From: Dreissena polymorpha
Taxonomy: Eukaryota; Mollusca; Bivalvia; Myida; Dreissenidae
Length of the DNA: 64,000 nt
Direction: 5' to 3'
Assembly (NCBI RefSeq): GCF_020536995.1
Contig: NC_068364.1
Location: forward strand, 52,315,913-52,379,912
The position numbers and the translations under genes were made by a program. Positions 34,434 to 46,252 of this stretch are shown in pieces; the first letter of the stretch is position 1; the number at the start of each line of letters is the position of its first letter. Below the pieces are notes generated by a model. It searched no databases. It worked only from the letters and a program-made list of their open reading frames with translations, and had not been told where the DNA came from.

Positions 34434-36277
34434 ATGAGTATGGATATCTATTTGCGTCCCGCGGATGTCGCTGTTCTGTGTGGCGGCATACTAGCGTCCC
34501 TGGTTGTTGGTGTTGTGTACGCAGTGAAAGAGAGCCGTCATGAGTCCTCGTCCTTCCGGTACCACCGAGGAGGCGGCAAGTTGCATCCGTTTTCGGTCGC
34601 GGTTTCGTTAGTGGTGACATTTGAATCCTCCATAGTCTACTTGGGGTACCCGAGCGAAATCTACATGTACGGATCATATTACATGATGCAAATTCTAGGA
34701 CTGATTGTCGGATACCTGATGATGTTCTTTATAACGATCCCATTGTTTTATCCACTACAAATCACGAGCGTCTACGAGTACCTACAGATGCGCCACGAGT
34801 CCCAGAGAGTCCGACAGATGTCAATGTGGTTGGGTAACGTCGGAAATCTTTTGTACGCGGGCATTGCCACTTTCGGCGCCGCAACCGGTATGGAAGGGGT
34901 TACTGGCGTATCCGCGTGGATATATGTCGTAGTGTTGACGTCGATAGCGGTGGTGTACACGTCACTAGGCGGAATTAAAGCGGTCGTCGTAACAGACGTA
35001 GTCCAAGGCGTAATCATGATATGTATGATATTTGCCGTACTTATTTACGGCTGTATTCGCGTTGGAGGCGTGTCTACAGTGATTGTGATCAACAGACCAA
35101 CTGGTAGATTACAAATATTTGACTTCGATCCTAACCTGTACAAACGACACACATTTTGGACGCTTGCTATAGGCTACGGCTTTATGTGCGCTGGTAACTC
35201 CTTCAGTGCTCCCTTGGTGCAGCGTCTGAATGCCAACCGTTCTATAGGGGATGCAAAAAAGGTAGCGGCCATTTCGATTCCAGCTTTTGTGATATTGCAT
35301 ATTCTTATAATGTTCGAAGGTCTAGTGGCATATGCATACTTTTCACAGAAAGGCTGCGATCCTATTGCGTCGAAACAGATATCAAACCCGAACCAAATTA
35401 TACCCTATCTTGTGAGAGATTTGTTTGCGGGCGTTCCCGGTATAACTGGACTGTACCTGTCCGCGCTATGCAGTGCGTCCCTGAGTACCATCTCTTCGCT
35501 ACTCAGCTCTATTTCGGCAGTCACTCCCGAGGACTTCATCCTACAGCGGTTAAAGGACGCATCCAAAAAGAAGCTTACGCAACTTTCAAAATTAATTGTC
35601 GTTTTGGTCGGAGTGGTCTGCATTGGTATAGCCAGGTGAAAGGTCCGATTGGGCAGATTACCTTCAGCATACTTGGGGCGGTAAAAGGGCCAATGACTTC
35701 CGTGTTCCTCTTGTCAATATTCTTCACGTGCACCACTAGGAGGGGTCTCTACACGAGCATCGTAGTTGGAACGTGTATTGGCATGTGGTTGTCACTGGGG
35801 TACAACTTTTCCCCCGGTCGCCTACAAACTCCAATATTAAGGCTGGGTCCTACTGACAAGTGCTTCTCGTATCACAATACGTCGTTGGCCAGTGCCACCT
35901 TAACGACAACGCCGTTTGTTTCCGTACGTTTGGGAAACAATTCATTTGATGACCATTTGCTTTTTGACGACCTGACATCTGCTAATGAAACACTATTTGA
36001 TACGACAGTGGCACCCAGCAAAAACACCACGCCGGCTTTTCATCAAACCATCCACGGACTTGACTGGTTGTACTCAATTTCGTATCTGTACTTTTCACTG
36101 TTAATTTCAATCGTATCTATGTGCGTTGGATTGATAGTAAGCAAAGTATCAAATGATCGCCCCGTACAAGTCCCAGACTATGTAATGCTTAAATTGAATG
36201 CAAGGTGTTTCATGTGCCTGCCCAACTATGTTCAACCTGTGCGAACAAATGAGGATGTGTCTTTACAACAAATGTAA
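34434..36277 (+). pseudogene. SLC5 sodium:solute symporter, copy 1, frame broken by a 13-bp deletion
   Basis: Intronless. Reads MSMDIYLRPADVAVLCGG and follows copy 2 residue for residue to 'VVCIGIA', where 13 bp present in copy 2 (about 40782-40794) are missing near 35633. The frame then meets TGA at 35637. The remaining third of the gene is otherwise open in the shifted frame to a TAA at 36275-36277. Its length is 1844 bp against 1857 bp, exactly 13 bp less, so no other indel has built up. The deletion lies between two GCC words, as in replication slippage. A 401-residue product would lack roughly the last four membrane helices. The loss is recent; an assembly error is possible but would not usually take this form. 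Confidence 0.85.
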
Positions 36278-37097
36278 GAGAAATTGCGGGTCCTGTTACA
36301 GACCTTAAAACTCGTGCCAGCCAAAACGAAACAAAAATTGCACTTGACGCGAATCTGTCAAGTCAAGAGAGTATCACGGATATAGAATTTTGCCTAATTA
36401 GTTTGAAAAAACGATTCGTATATTCAAGAAGTAACGACACGCAGTAATTATAAAAGCAATTTAACTTTATCGCTATCGACTGCAGACAAAACCTTATATG
36501 CCAGGCATAAAAGAGGGATTTGAAATTCTATTATTTGTTCTAAGAAAATATGCATGATGTAACATAAAACACCCCAAAACATGTAATATTTAGGAAAACT
36601 GTTCTATACCTAGATTAATTGGACTAGGCAGATATATTTTACAAAACCAAAAAGGTGAACACACGGTTGGTGGCACAATACCCGGTATGTACAATTCAGT
36701 CGAGGAATATGTATGAAAATCATTGACTGTCTTAGACGTACACCATGCTGATTTTTTATTCCGAATAACAATATATTTAGGATCCTTGTCAAAGTATAAA
36801 GTACATCTGTAATTGAATATGGTGTATCAATATATATATATTAAGTGAGTACGTCATAATATAGATTCAACAAGACATTATATCATAGCTATATAACCGT
36901 CCATAAAGGATATCGGTTATAATAGTATGTGCATGTTTTAATATATATTAAGTTAAATCATCCTTATACTGATTGAAAAGGATACTATTGTATATTATGC
37001 GTATGTTTTATTATATTGAGTCATTTGTCATTATATTTTGTGTTGTTGCCAATATATAATGTCTGATTATTCTCATATTGTTTCAAGCATGCATTAA

Positions 37098-37607
37098 AGG
37101 GATCTTTTCACGCTTTGGTAAATTGACAAAATTGAAAAAAGTTGTTTCAGATTCGCACATTTTCGTTTTAGTTAAGATATTTGTGAGGAAACAGTAATAC
37201 TGAACATTTACCATGGTCTGATATAGCCATTATATGCATCTTTTGACGATTTTAAAACCTAAAAATTATAAAGCGTTGCAACGCGAAACGATTGAATAAT
37301 TTGGAGAGTTCTGTTTTTGTCGTTAAATTTTGTGAAACTACGAAGATTGCTTATATTAGGTATAAAATACGTAAAGTATGTGTACTCGGCGGAATAGCTC
37401 AGTAGGCTAAAGCGTTTTTACTTCAGGACTCTGGCAGGACTCTAGGGGTCACTGGTTCGAAACCTGCTCCGGGCAATGTTCTTTTCCTTTTTTTAATTTT
37501 ATTCTTGATTTTTTACTGGAGCTTTTACGATCCAATGTTTACATTTATCAATATAAAGCATTTAATGAAAAAGTTAAAAAAAGGCCAAAATCTGTGAAAA
37601 GGCCCCT
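37098..37607 (+). mobile_element. TTAA-flanked TIR element with tRNA-like core, copy F
   Basis: The ends are AGGGATCTTTTCACG at 37098 and GTGAAAAGGCCCCT at 37607, with TTAA outside (37094-37097 and 37608-37611). Its 510 bp equals copy G at 61274-61783. The core differs from copies A-C: 'GGCGGAATAGCTCAGTAGG' for the A box and 'GGTTCGAAACC' for the B box, with a short CCGG/CCGGG acceptor-like pairing. It sits 3' of SLC5 copy 1. Confidence 0.8.
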
Positions 37608-38974
37608 TTAATATATGCCGATGTGACCTTGTATTGAGTCAATATTTTATTATGTCATGTACAATTGTCAATATGTTACTTAACCCTATCCTTATATGGA
37701 TTAAAAAAAACTAATATATCATGCCTATGTGACCTTAAATTAAGTCAACATATCATTATGATGTGCATTTGTCCACAAATTATGTCAAGCTATCATCATA
37801 TATATTCAACGAACTAATATATCATAACCATGTGAAATAATGTAAAGTAAAATCTTCTGCACATTGCATTCTTTGATCCATAGTTAGTGGATCAAATTGA
37901 CCGTTTAATAGCATACTGGGAAACACGTTGTCGCTACAAATAATGATCACTAAAAAATTTAGGCTCCGATCAGATAAAATGTAGATTTCAAACAGCTTGA
38001 AGTTTTTTCAGAGAGTGGTGGTTGAAGGTACTAACAAATTATTTTTACATAATAAAAGTCTGGCCTTTTATATCGTCCATGATATTACTTTAAACAAATA
38101 GGTACACCAAACTGGCAGACATGACTGCACATTAAACCTAACTATGAACCCTAAACTTGTGAACGTGCCTGTACATTGTAATTGCTCAACAAGCTTGCTT
38201 ACACACATGACGTAGCATGCGTCTGGCACACCGGCAACTCAAACACAATGGAATGTTATCGGATGTTTTACCGAACACAAAAAACTATGTTTTGCCATGT
38301 AGTTAAGTATCAAGTAAAAAAGCGAAATTAACAATGTCTAAAAGAACCCACATGCCAAAACTGTCATGCGTTTCGATAAAAAGCAGATTCATTATCGTTT
38401 TTTAAACCCTGACGGCTTATTTAGATCATAATGTCATCTGAAAGTGGTACCTAGGAATATTTGTTGTCAATCAATTTTAGGAGATTTGTGTTTATTATTC
38501 ACTGCTTTTATTAATGAATGCGGTTATACGAATAAAAAATCCAAAATGGATTTTAGAATCGTGTTCTTGTAAGTGTTAAGCACTTCATAAATGTGAACAA
38601 ATTTCTAATATCTTATTTTGTCGTTAATAGCATTTGTTGCATCGCACTTTAAGGATTAACTTTCAAATACGTTTGTTGGAATTTAATTTCTGAAATATTC
38701 TACTATGGTTTTTAATTACCCACAAGTATGATAATTTGTTAAGATTGATCCTAGATACTGCTGGTGTTGTTTTTTACACAATAATAGTGTCAACAGTCAT
38801 ATTACAGTAATTTATTTAAGTTATATATAGTCTGATGATGATATATATTGGTAGTTATACATTTATACATTGTTTCTTTGCCACGACAAAGTTGTGAAAT
38901 AGTTTTTCGTTCCGATAAGTTGTTTGTTATTCCTGCTCGGCCGGTGGACTTCAATAATCCTAGTGGACTCTTAA

Positions 38975-39458
38975 AATGATATTATGCGTATTTTTCAATG
39001 TTGAATTGAGCTGAAAAGAATTAACAGGTCAAAAAAGTTAGTTAAAATGTGGTAACTGACCAATTATCTGCAACTCATCTTGCTACCAGTTGTTTATAAA
39101 AGATATATATTATATTCAATATTTTGCATGACTGTACTTTCCTCTAACCCGACCGGAACTGTTTTTAATAAGGATCTGAGTTAGTTTTCGTGGGTGGTAT
39201 GAATAGATAAGAACGAATCTGTACTAAAATTACATTTAGATTCACATCGTACATGCATGATCAGTTGTCAAACGAAAGTACGGTTGATATTCAAATGCTT
39301 TATTTTTCTCTTTCCGGGATATTGTTTCAGTATGTTGATGCTGCACTAACAAATATAAGTGTATATGAAGTGAAAACACAAAAAAATAATTAAAAAATTA
39401 CGGTTGCGACAGACACCTATAAACATACCATATAATACTAGATGCGCATAATATCAAT
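38975..39458. mobile_element. 484-bp TTAA-specific TIR element with a known empty site
   Basis: Inverted ends AATGATATTATGCG and CGCATAATATCAAT (one mismatch) are flanked by TTAA at 38971-38974 and 39459-39462. The paralogous position in duplication unit 1 (34308-34311) has a single TTAA between the same flanks ('GTGGACTC' and 'CATACAATT'), which is the empty site. TTAA targeting suggests piggyBac or Kolobok-type mobilisation. Part of the interior ('GATTCACATCGTACATGCAT') is related, inverted, to 31815-31920 in the recombinase intron. No coding content. Confidence 0.88.
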
Positions 39459-39581
39459 TTAACATACAATTAAATTTGCATGGCCTTACCGCATGCGTTT
39501 TCAGTGTCTGGGCATATGTTTAAGTATTGTACTTAATATCAATCCATAACGTGACGACTAATCGCCAAAAAAGGTCTTCGA

Positions 39582-41438
39582 ATGAGTATGGATAACTATT
39601 TGCGTCCCGCGGATGTCGCTGTTCTGTGTGGCGGCATACTGGCGTCCCTGGTTGTTGGTGTTGTCTACGCAGTGAAAGAGAGTCGTCATGAGTCATCGTC
39701 CTTCCGGTACCACCGAGGAGGCGGCAAGTTGCACCCAGTTCCTGTCGCGGTTTCGTTAGTGGTGACATTTGAATCCTCAATATCCTATTTGGGATTACCA
39801 AGCGAAATCTACATGTACGGCTCATATTACGCGATGCTTATCACGGGGCTGATTGCCGGATACCTGATGATGTTCTTCATAACTATTCCATTGTTTTATC
39901 CACTACAAATCACGAGCGTCTACGAGTACCTACAGATGCGCCACGAGTCCCAAAGAGTCCGACAGATGTCCATGTGGTTGGGTAACGTCGGAAGTTTTCT
40001 ATATGCGGGAATCGTCACTTTCGGCGCCGCAACGGGCATGGAAGGGGTTACTGGCGTATCCGCGTGGATATACATCGTAGTGTTGACGTCGATAGCGGTG
40101 GTTTACACGTCACTAGGCGGAATTAAGGCGGTCGTGGTAACTGACGTAGTTCAAGGCGTAATTATGATAGGTATGATATTTTCAATACTCGTATACGGCT
40201 GTATTCGCGTTGGAGGCGTTTCTACAGTGATTGAGATCAACCGACCTACGGGTAGATTACAGATATTTGACTTCGATCCTAACCCGTACAAGCGGCACAC
40301 ATTCTGGACTCTTGCAATAGGCAACGGATGGATGTGCGCCGGCATCATATTTAGTCCTCCATTGGTACAGCGTCTGAACTCTGTCCGCTCTATAGGGGAT
40401 GCAAGAAAGGTAGCAGCAATGTCGATCCCAGCATTTGTGATATTACAGATTCTTATCATGTGCGAAGGTCTAGTGGCATATGCATACTTTTCACTGAAAG
40501 GTTGCGATCCTATTGCGTCGAAACAGATATCAAACCCGAACCAAATTATACCCTATCTTGTGAGAGATTTATTTGCAAGCGTTCCCGGTATAACTGGCCT
40601 GTACCTGTCCGCGCTATGCAGTGCGTCACTGAGTACCATCTCTTCGCTACTCAGCTCTATTTCAGCAGTCACTTCCGAGGACTTCATCAGACCGCGGTTA
40701 AAGAAAGCCTCCGAAAAGAAGCTAACGCAACTTTCAAAATTAATTGTTGTCATGGCCGGAGTGGTCTCAATTGGTATCGCCATACTTATCAGCCAGGTGA
40801 AAGGCCCGATGGGGCAGATAAGCGGCAGCATACTTGGGGCAGTAAACGCGCCAATTGCTGTCGTGTTCTTCTTGTCCATATTCGTAAGGTGCACCACTCG
40901 TAGGGGTCTCTACAGCAGCGTCATAGTCGGAGCGTGTTTTGCCATGTGGCTGTCTCTGGGGAGCAACTTCTCACCCGGTCGCCTGCAACCTGCAATATTA
41001 CCGCTGGGTCATACTGACAAGTGTTTCTCCTATCACAATACGTCGTTGGCCCGTGCCAACTTCACGACGACGCCATTTGTTTCCGTACGTTTGAGAAACA
41101 ATTCATTTGATGACCATTCGTTTTTTGACGAACTGACAAATACTAATGGGACATTATATGATACGACAATCACTCTAAGCAAAAACACCACGCCGGGTAT
41201 TCATGAAACCATCCACGGACTTGACTGGTTGTACTCGATTTCGTATCTGTATATTTCACTGTTGGTTTCCATCGTATCTATTTGCGCTGGATTAATTGTA
41301 AGCAAATTAACAGATGATCGCCCCGTTAAGGTCCCCGACTATTTAATGCTTACATTGAATGCAAGGTTTTTCAAATGCCTGCCCAACGATCGTCAACTTG
41401 TGCGAACACACGAGGATGTGTCTTTACAACAAACGTAA
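39582..41438 (+). CDS. SLC5 family sodium:solute symporter, intact copy 2 (SMCT/SLC5A8-like)
   Basis: 618 residues in one exon, close to the usual SLC5A5/6/8/12 length. The start Met is shared with copy 1. Many hydrophobic segments span the length, as in the 13-helix SSS fold. Residues 179-191 (GGIKAVVVTDVVQ) are the family signature. 'SASLSTISS' at 347-355 contains the Ser/Thr pair of the Na2 sodium site. A long loop before the last helix has sequons at N486, N493, N506, N522 and N535, so it should be extracellular and glycosylated. The likely job is Na+-driven uptake of a small organic anion or vitamin at the plasma membrane; the substrate cannot be read from sequence. SLC5A8-type genes of vertebrates have many introns, so the single exon suggests an ancestral retrocopy, later duplicated in tandem. 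Confidence 0.9.
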   Translation: MSMDNYLRPADVAVLCGGILASLVVGVVYAVKESRHESSSFRYHRGGGKLHPVPVAVSLVVTFESSISYLGLPSEIYMYGSYYAMLITGLIAGYLMMFFITIPLFYPLQITSVYEYLQMRHESQRVRQMSMWLGNVGSFLYAGIVTFGAATGMEGVTGVSAWIYIVVLTSIAVVYTSLGGIKAVVVTDVVQGVIMIGMIFSILVYGCIRVGGVSTVIEINRPTGRLQIFDFDPNPYKRHTFWTLAIGNGWMCAGIIFSPPLVQRLNSVRSIGDARKVAAMSIPAFVILQILIMCEGLVAYAYFSLKGCDPIASKQISNPNQIIPYLVRDLFASVPGITGLYLSALCSASLSTISSLLSSISAVTSEDFIRPRLKKASEKKLTQLSKLIVVMAGVVSIGIAILISQVKGPMGQISGSILGAVNAPIAVVFFLSIFVRCTTRRGLYSSVIVGACFAMWLSLGSNFSPGRLQPAILPLGHTDKCFSYHNTSLARANFTTTPFVSVRLRNNSFDDHSFFDELTNTNGTLYDTTITLSKNTTPGIHETIHGLDWLYSISYLYISLLVSIVSICAGLIVSKLTDDRPVKVPDYLMLTLNARFFKCLPNDRQLVRTHEDVSLQQT

Positions 41439-42049
41439 GAGAAAATATGCGTTCTGTTTAAGATATTTAAACTCATGGAACCCAAAACTGAGCAAGAATG
41501 CACCTTACGCGAAACTGTAAAGTAAAGAGAATATCACGGGGGTAGTATTTTGCCTATTTAGTTTGAAGCAACGCTTGGTATTTTCAAGAGGTAAAGATAC
41601 GACAATGATTATAAAGGCAATTTACCTTTTTCGCTATCGACATTAGACGAAACCTTATATTACAGACATACAATTAGGACTTGCAATTCTACTTTAAGCC
41701 GGCAGCATGATTTGCCGTCCAAACCACAGCTCGACAATGACACGTAATGGGTCTGGAAGGTTATTTGTGCTCACAAAATATGTATACAGTAAACTATTAC
41801 AAGACCCAAAACATATAATAATGAGGTAAAATGTACTATAACGAGATTAATTTGACTACGGAGATATATTTTACAAAACCGAAAATGTAAACACCCGGTT
41901 CGTGAAACAATACGCGTTATGTACAATTCAGTCGAGGCAAATGTATGGAAAGAATTTACTGTCTTTTACTTAAAGAATGCACATGCTTGATTCCAAATAG
42001 CAATATATTTAGTGACCTTGTCATACTATTATGTACATATGTCATTAAT

Positions 42050-42620
42050 TGAGGTGCATTAATTAATACATTAAGCGAGTAAGTCCTTATATAGATTCAA
42101 TTAGACATTATATCCAGCCCATGTAACTGTATATAAAGTATTTCGGTCATTGTATTATGTGCATTGTCAAATATCATATTGATTCAAATGGACACTAACA
42201 TTTATGATGCATATGTGATATTATCTTAATTCAATATGTCTTATAATATGGTTTGTGGGTGTGTCAATATATTATGTCAAACCCTCCTTATGTTTATTCA
42301 ACAAACCAATACGTCATGCCTGTGTTCCCTTATATTAAGTCAATACGTCATTATTTTATTGTGCAATTTGTCAAAATATAATGTCAAACGATCATTATAT
42401 TGATTCAACACACCAATATGTTCGTTTGTAAATATATAATGTTAAACAGTCCTTATCTGGATTCAAAAGAAAACGTATACATATATCAATACAATGGGAC
42501 CTTGTATTAAGTAAAAAAGTAATTTTATTATGTGTGTTTTTCAACAGATTATGTTAAACTATCATCGTTTTGATTCAAAGAACTAATATATTATGCCATA
42601 TGTGTTATAATGCAAAGTAA
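42050..42620. repeat. Degenerate AT-rich tandem repeat 3' of SLC5 copy 2
   Basis: Loose repetition of words such as 'TATTAAGTCAATA', 'TCATTAT', 'TTATGTCAAAC' and 'GATTCAACA' roughly every 110-130 bp. A similar zone lies 3' of copy 1 (36830-37090 and 37620-37860). Confidence 0.5.
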
Positions 42621-42879
42621 AAACATCTTCACATTGCGTGCTTTTGTCCATACTGAAAGGATCACATTTGACCGTGCGATATCATACTGGGCAACACGTT
42701 GGCGCTACAAATACTGAGTACGACCAGTTTTGAGTAATTGAATTGCAAACATCGATTAAATATAATATTGAGTCTAAACATTTTGAAATGTTATCAGATA
42801 TTGGTAAATTGAGGCACTTACACATTTATTTTTGCATAATTTCGTCGTGCAGTCTCGTCAATGATATCACATGTGCCAA

Positions 42880-43390
42880 TTACGTACACCAACCTGGCAA
42901 ACAAGATTTAACATTGAACCTAATGATGTTTCCAAACTGGACAAGGTGCCTTAGCATGAACATGCCTGCACAAAGAATCTAACTATGTTCCCACAACCAT
43001 CAAACCTGTCTGCACTTTGAACGCAACTTTATACCAAAACCTGCAAAATATGTATGAACATAAAACCTAATTCTGTACCACAAACTAGCAAACGTGCCTG
43101 AACTTTTGAACCTAACTATGAACCAAAAAACTTAAAAACATACTTGCCAAGTGAACGTCAAATTTCCCCCAAACTGGGAAACATGCCTGCACATTTAACC
43201 TCGCGATGAACCTCCATCTGATAAACATGATTGCGCGTTGAAGCCTAGACTTGCTATATACCACCGAGACTGTAAAACATACCTTAATAATTATCGTAAC
43301 TATGTATCCAATACTGGCAATCATTCTTGCTTATTGACCGTAACTATGCAATCAACATTTGCAATCAGGGCTGCACATCAAAATCTTATT
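42880..43390. repeat. ~46-bp minisatellite expanded in unit 2
   Basis: About ten degenerate units with words 'AAACTGGCAAACATGCCTGC' and 'CCTAACTATGAACC'. Unit 1 has only about two of these units (38105-38185). Confidence 0.6.
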
Positions 43391-44098
43391 TTGAAAAGTT
43401 TGAAAAAGGTGTATATTTAAACGGAGAAAAACGTTCTTAAAAAGTATATACATTCTGAATTAATTGCAAATATTTTAACATAGGCATGCGCTATATTCAA
43501 CGGTTGAAAATCAGGTCCCAAAATTTGCTGGAAAGAAATTCACTTCGTTCCAGAAAGAGGTGTAAAACCAATATGTTTCGGCAACAAATTAATTATTAGA
43601 GATAAATCCGCATAGAAAAAATAAAATAACCTTGTTTTTTTATTTTTTGTCTATACACATGAGCGTTTTCTGCGTATTATTAGAGAAAATGTTATGTGTA
43701 AATCCAATTCTAACCTCTCTTAAACGCAGTAAGCCCCCGTATGCGCACCCTCACTGACCATAACATTTATGAGAGTAACAAAAAAACTTTAATACTCCAC
43801 CGGAAGAAAAGAAAACGGACTTGGTTCCCAATAAAGCTCTCAACGATTATTGATACTGTTTGAATCGACATTTAAAGCTACATATATTTTTATATTTAAG
43901 TATTCAAACAACAAATAAAGGCTAAATAAACATAACCTTTGCAATGAGAATTAAATTTTCACAAATAAACCGGTATTTCATGTTTTTATGTACATTGATC
44001 CAATTTTAGTCATTACAAGCTATTAGTTTCATCGTACGAACCTTTTAAAACCCACTTTGCCTGTGTGCTCTGAATTTTGTTGTAGAGCATAGAACCAC

Positions 44099-44177
44099 TC
44101 AGCTTGTTGCTGCGATCCGGGAGGCAGCGACACGCCTCGTGACTGTCCATGATCGCCAAGCGCGGCTCCGTGATTTG
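44099..44177 (-). other. Possible orphan exon (GC-rich island)
   Basis: A 79-bp GC-rich patch in AT-rich DNA follows a good minus-strand acceptor (GTTATTGCAG) and ends before GTGGTT. One frame reads 'QITEPRLAIMDSHEACRCLP'. I do not recognise the protein, and the donor is weak. Confidence 0.25.
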
Positions 44178-44459
44178 CTGCAATAACATCGCACCATTAA
44201 TATGAAACATATCTTTTAACAGATAGCCGAAAATTATAAGTTATTAAAGTACATTTTACTTATGGACGGACTTCATTCATTTTATTACTTACTTAGTATT
44301 CATCGGTATCGCTGTTGATAGCAGTACAGTATGTAAGTATAATAATCAACCATGAGGTATCTACAGATGCGCATCAAGACCAACCCAAACGATTAAAGAA
44401 ATGAATAGGCAAAGTTTATCGAATTGTTTCCCTTTTATACAGGATATCGGTCATTATCT

Positions 44460-45012
44460 AATTTCTCAAACAATCTACATAATGGTACCATTGTCTCAGT
44501 CGAACATGCTACAAACTGGTATCATTTTCTCAGTCCAATATGCAACGTACTGGTATCATTCGATTGCCTCAGTTTAACATGCTATTTACTGGTATCATTG
44601 TCTCCGTCTGACATGCTACGTACTGGTACCATTGTATCAGTTTGACATGCTACGCACTGGTACCATTGTCTAAATCCTTTTTGCTACGTACTGGTATCAT
44701 TGTCTCAGCAATAACATTCCACGTAGTGGTACGATTGTTTCAGTCCGACATGCTACTACGTGAAATGATTGTCTCAGTCCAACATGCTACATTCTGGTAC
44801 CAGTGTCACTGTCTAACATGCTGCATATTGGTACCATTGTCTCAGTCTTACATGCTGCGTACTGATATCATTGTCTCAAGTCGAGCATGCTACGTATTTG
44901 TACAATTGTCTATGTCTGACATGCTACGTACTGGTTTCACTGTCTCAGCCTGACATTCGTTGTAATGATACCATTGTCTCAGTCCGACATTCTACGTACT
45001 GGTAGCATTATC
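44460..45012. repeat. 34-bp minisatellite, about 16 units
   Basis: Unit close to 'TCTCAGTCTGACATGCTACG' followed by 'TACTGGTACCATTG'. Units differ by substitutions and small indels. The two frames read across it (44424-44645 and 44642-44953) are products of the repeat, not genes. Confidence 0.9.
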
Positions 45013-45529
45013 CCGATGCGACTAAAACATGTGTATAATAAGCCTGAGTATAATGATATTAATAATTTTAAATAATGATACCTACAAACAGCATCATATC
45101 AATTTTGCAACTTTCAGAGTTGCGCATTGTACAGCATCACATTATAGAGAGCAATACATGGATTTGGCAGCTTGTACGGCTTCTGGCGGGAATTCATATT
45201 TGACCTTTGGGACTGAGTTTTAGAAAAACTGGGCTTAATGAATGTGGGTAAAGTGTCAACAGGCTAATCAGGAACGACACTTTTCGCTTTGTCTGGATTG
45301 TCTTTATGATGAGACTTCAATTACACAAAAAGTCCACAAAAACGGATTGTCGTCCTGTGTAAACTTCAAGGCTTCTCTAGATTGATACTTTTTGCACACG
45401 CATAAATCCTAGTTTTCCCCAGAACGAGTCTCATTGCTATAAGAAAATAGATGTAAATGATAAAAGGTCTGTTTATACAAAACTGATTTATATAGAAGAA
45501 GACGCTGCTATCATAGGAATTGTATTAAG

Positions 45530-46252
45530 AAGAGTCTACGTTTATACTTTGTAAAATTAAGGGCTTCTGCCCATCCCTTGAGAATACAGACCGGGAGATA
45601 TACACGCAACAATATTCCCCGTGAAGAACGTTATTGCCTTTGTTGTAATCAACGGGACATAGAGGATGAGTTCCATTTTATTTGTGTCTGTTCATGTTAC
45701 CGTTTACTACGACAAAAATATATTAAACGTTTTTATTACATGCACCCATCTGTTGTCAAGTTTCATAATTTATTAATATCAACATGTAAAATTGAAATAC
45801 TTAATGTATGTAAATATGTTAAGGAAGCCCTAATTGTACGAAATACTATTTTAAATACCACTAATTGAAATTAATAATGTTCTCTACTTCGCATGCGCGA
45901 AGTTTATGTATCACTTTGCAGTCATGATAGTATGTGTATTATTGTTTTGTTCTTTATTTTTCCTTTGTATCATATATATGTGTACCATAGTAAATGAAAT
46001 GTAGTTTGTCCTTACTACCTTTAAAATTATTATGTTTTTTCTTTGCGAAATCGTTGTTGTTCTCTGTTCTTATTTTGTGTCGAAATTTCATTGAATTGTC
46101 ATATTTATAAATATATAATGTATTATTAATTTAGTTACTTACTATAGTATAATGACACGTGACATTACTTTATTTATGATTATATGCATTAAAGACGATG
46201 TACTTATGTATAAGTCTAATAAACTGTCTGTTCTGTTCTGTTCTGTTCTGTA
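45530..46252 (+). mobile_element. LINE 3' fragment with (CTGTT)n tail
   Basis: The frame to 45868 gives the C-terminal zinc-like domain of mollusc LINEs: 'RASAHPLRIQTGRYTRN', then 'CLCCNQRDIEDEFHFICVC' and 'LLRQKYIKRFYY'. The C-x2-C ... E-x-HF ... C spacing is typical of this domain. A 380-bp untranslated region leads to a run of CTGTT units (46224-46251) at the 3' end, as in LINEs with microsatellite tails. It is 5'-truncated and a different family from the LINE at 23790. Confidence 0.75.

Larger units (their letters stand above)
33747..38340 (+). repeat. Tandem segmental duplication, unit 1
   Basis: From about 33747 ('CATGCCAACAGCGTTCACG') this unit matches unit 2 from about 38348 ('CATGCCAAAACTGTCATGCG') through the 5' flank, the SLC5 coding region and the 3' flank. 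Matching words at 38105-38160 ('ACACCAAACTGGCA', 'CCTAACTATGAACC') meet 42885-43110 in unit 2. It carries a TTAA/tRNA-core element not visible in unit 2. Confidence 0.8.
38348..43150 (+). repeat. Tandem segmental duplication, unit 2
   Basis: Second unit of the SLC5 duplication. It differs by a 484-bp TTAA-flanked insertion in the 5' flank (38975-39458), by lack of a copy F equivalent, and by expansion of a ~46-bp minisatellite near its right end. Confidence 0.8.

Noticed and set aside
34297-34677. 126-residue minus-strand frame over the SLC5 start (and the matching one at 39520-39825)
   Set aside because: Shadow of the SLC5 coding strand. Its similarity between the two loci follows from the duplication.
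44350-44400. Possible third SLC5 relic ('YLQMR' in one frame, resembling the SLC5 'YEYLQMRH')
   Set aside because: The match is only about 18 bp plus weak neighbouring similarity, which chance can explain in a window of this size.
44424-44953. Two frames with repeated 'MLRTG.IVS' peptides
   Set aside because: Products of the 34-bp minisatellite.
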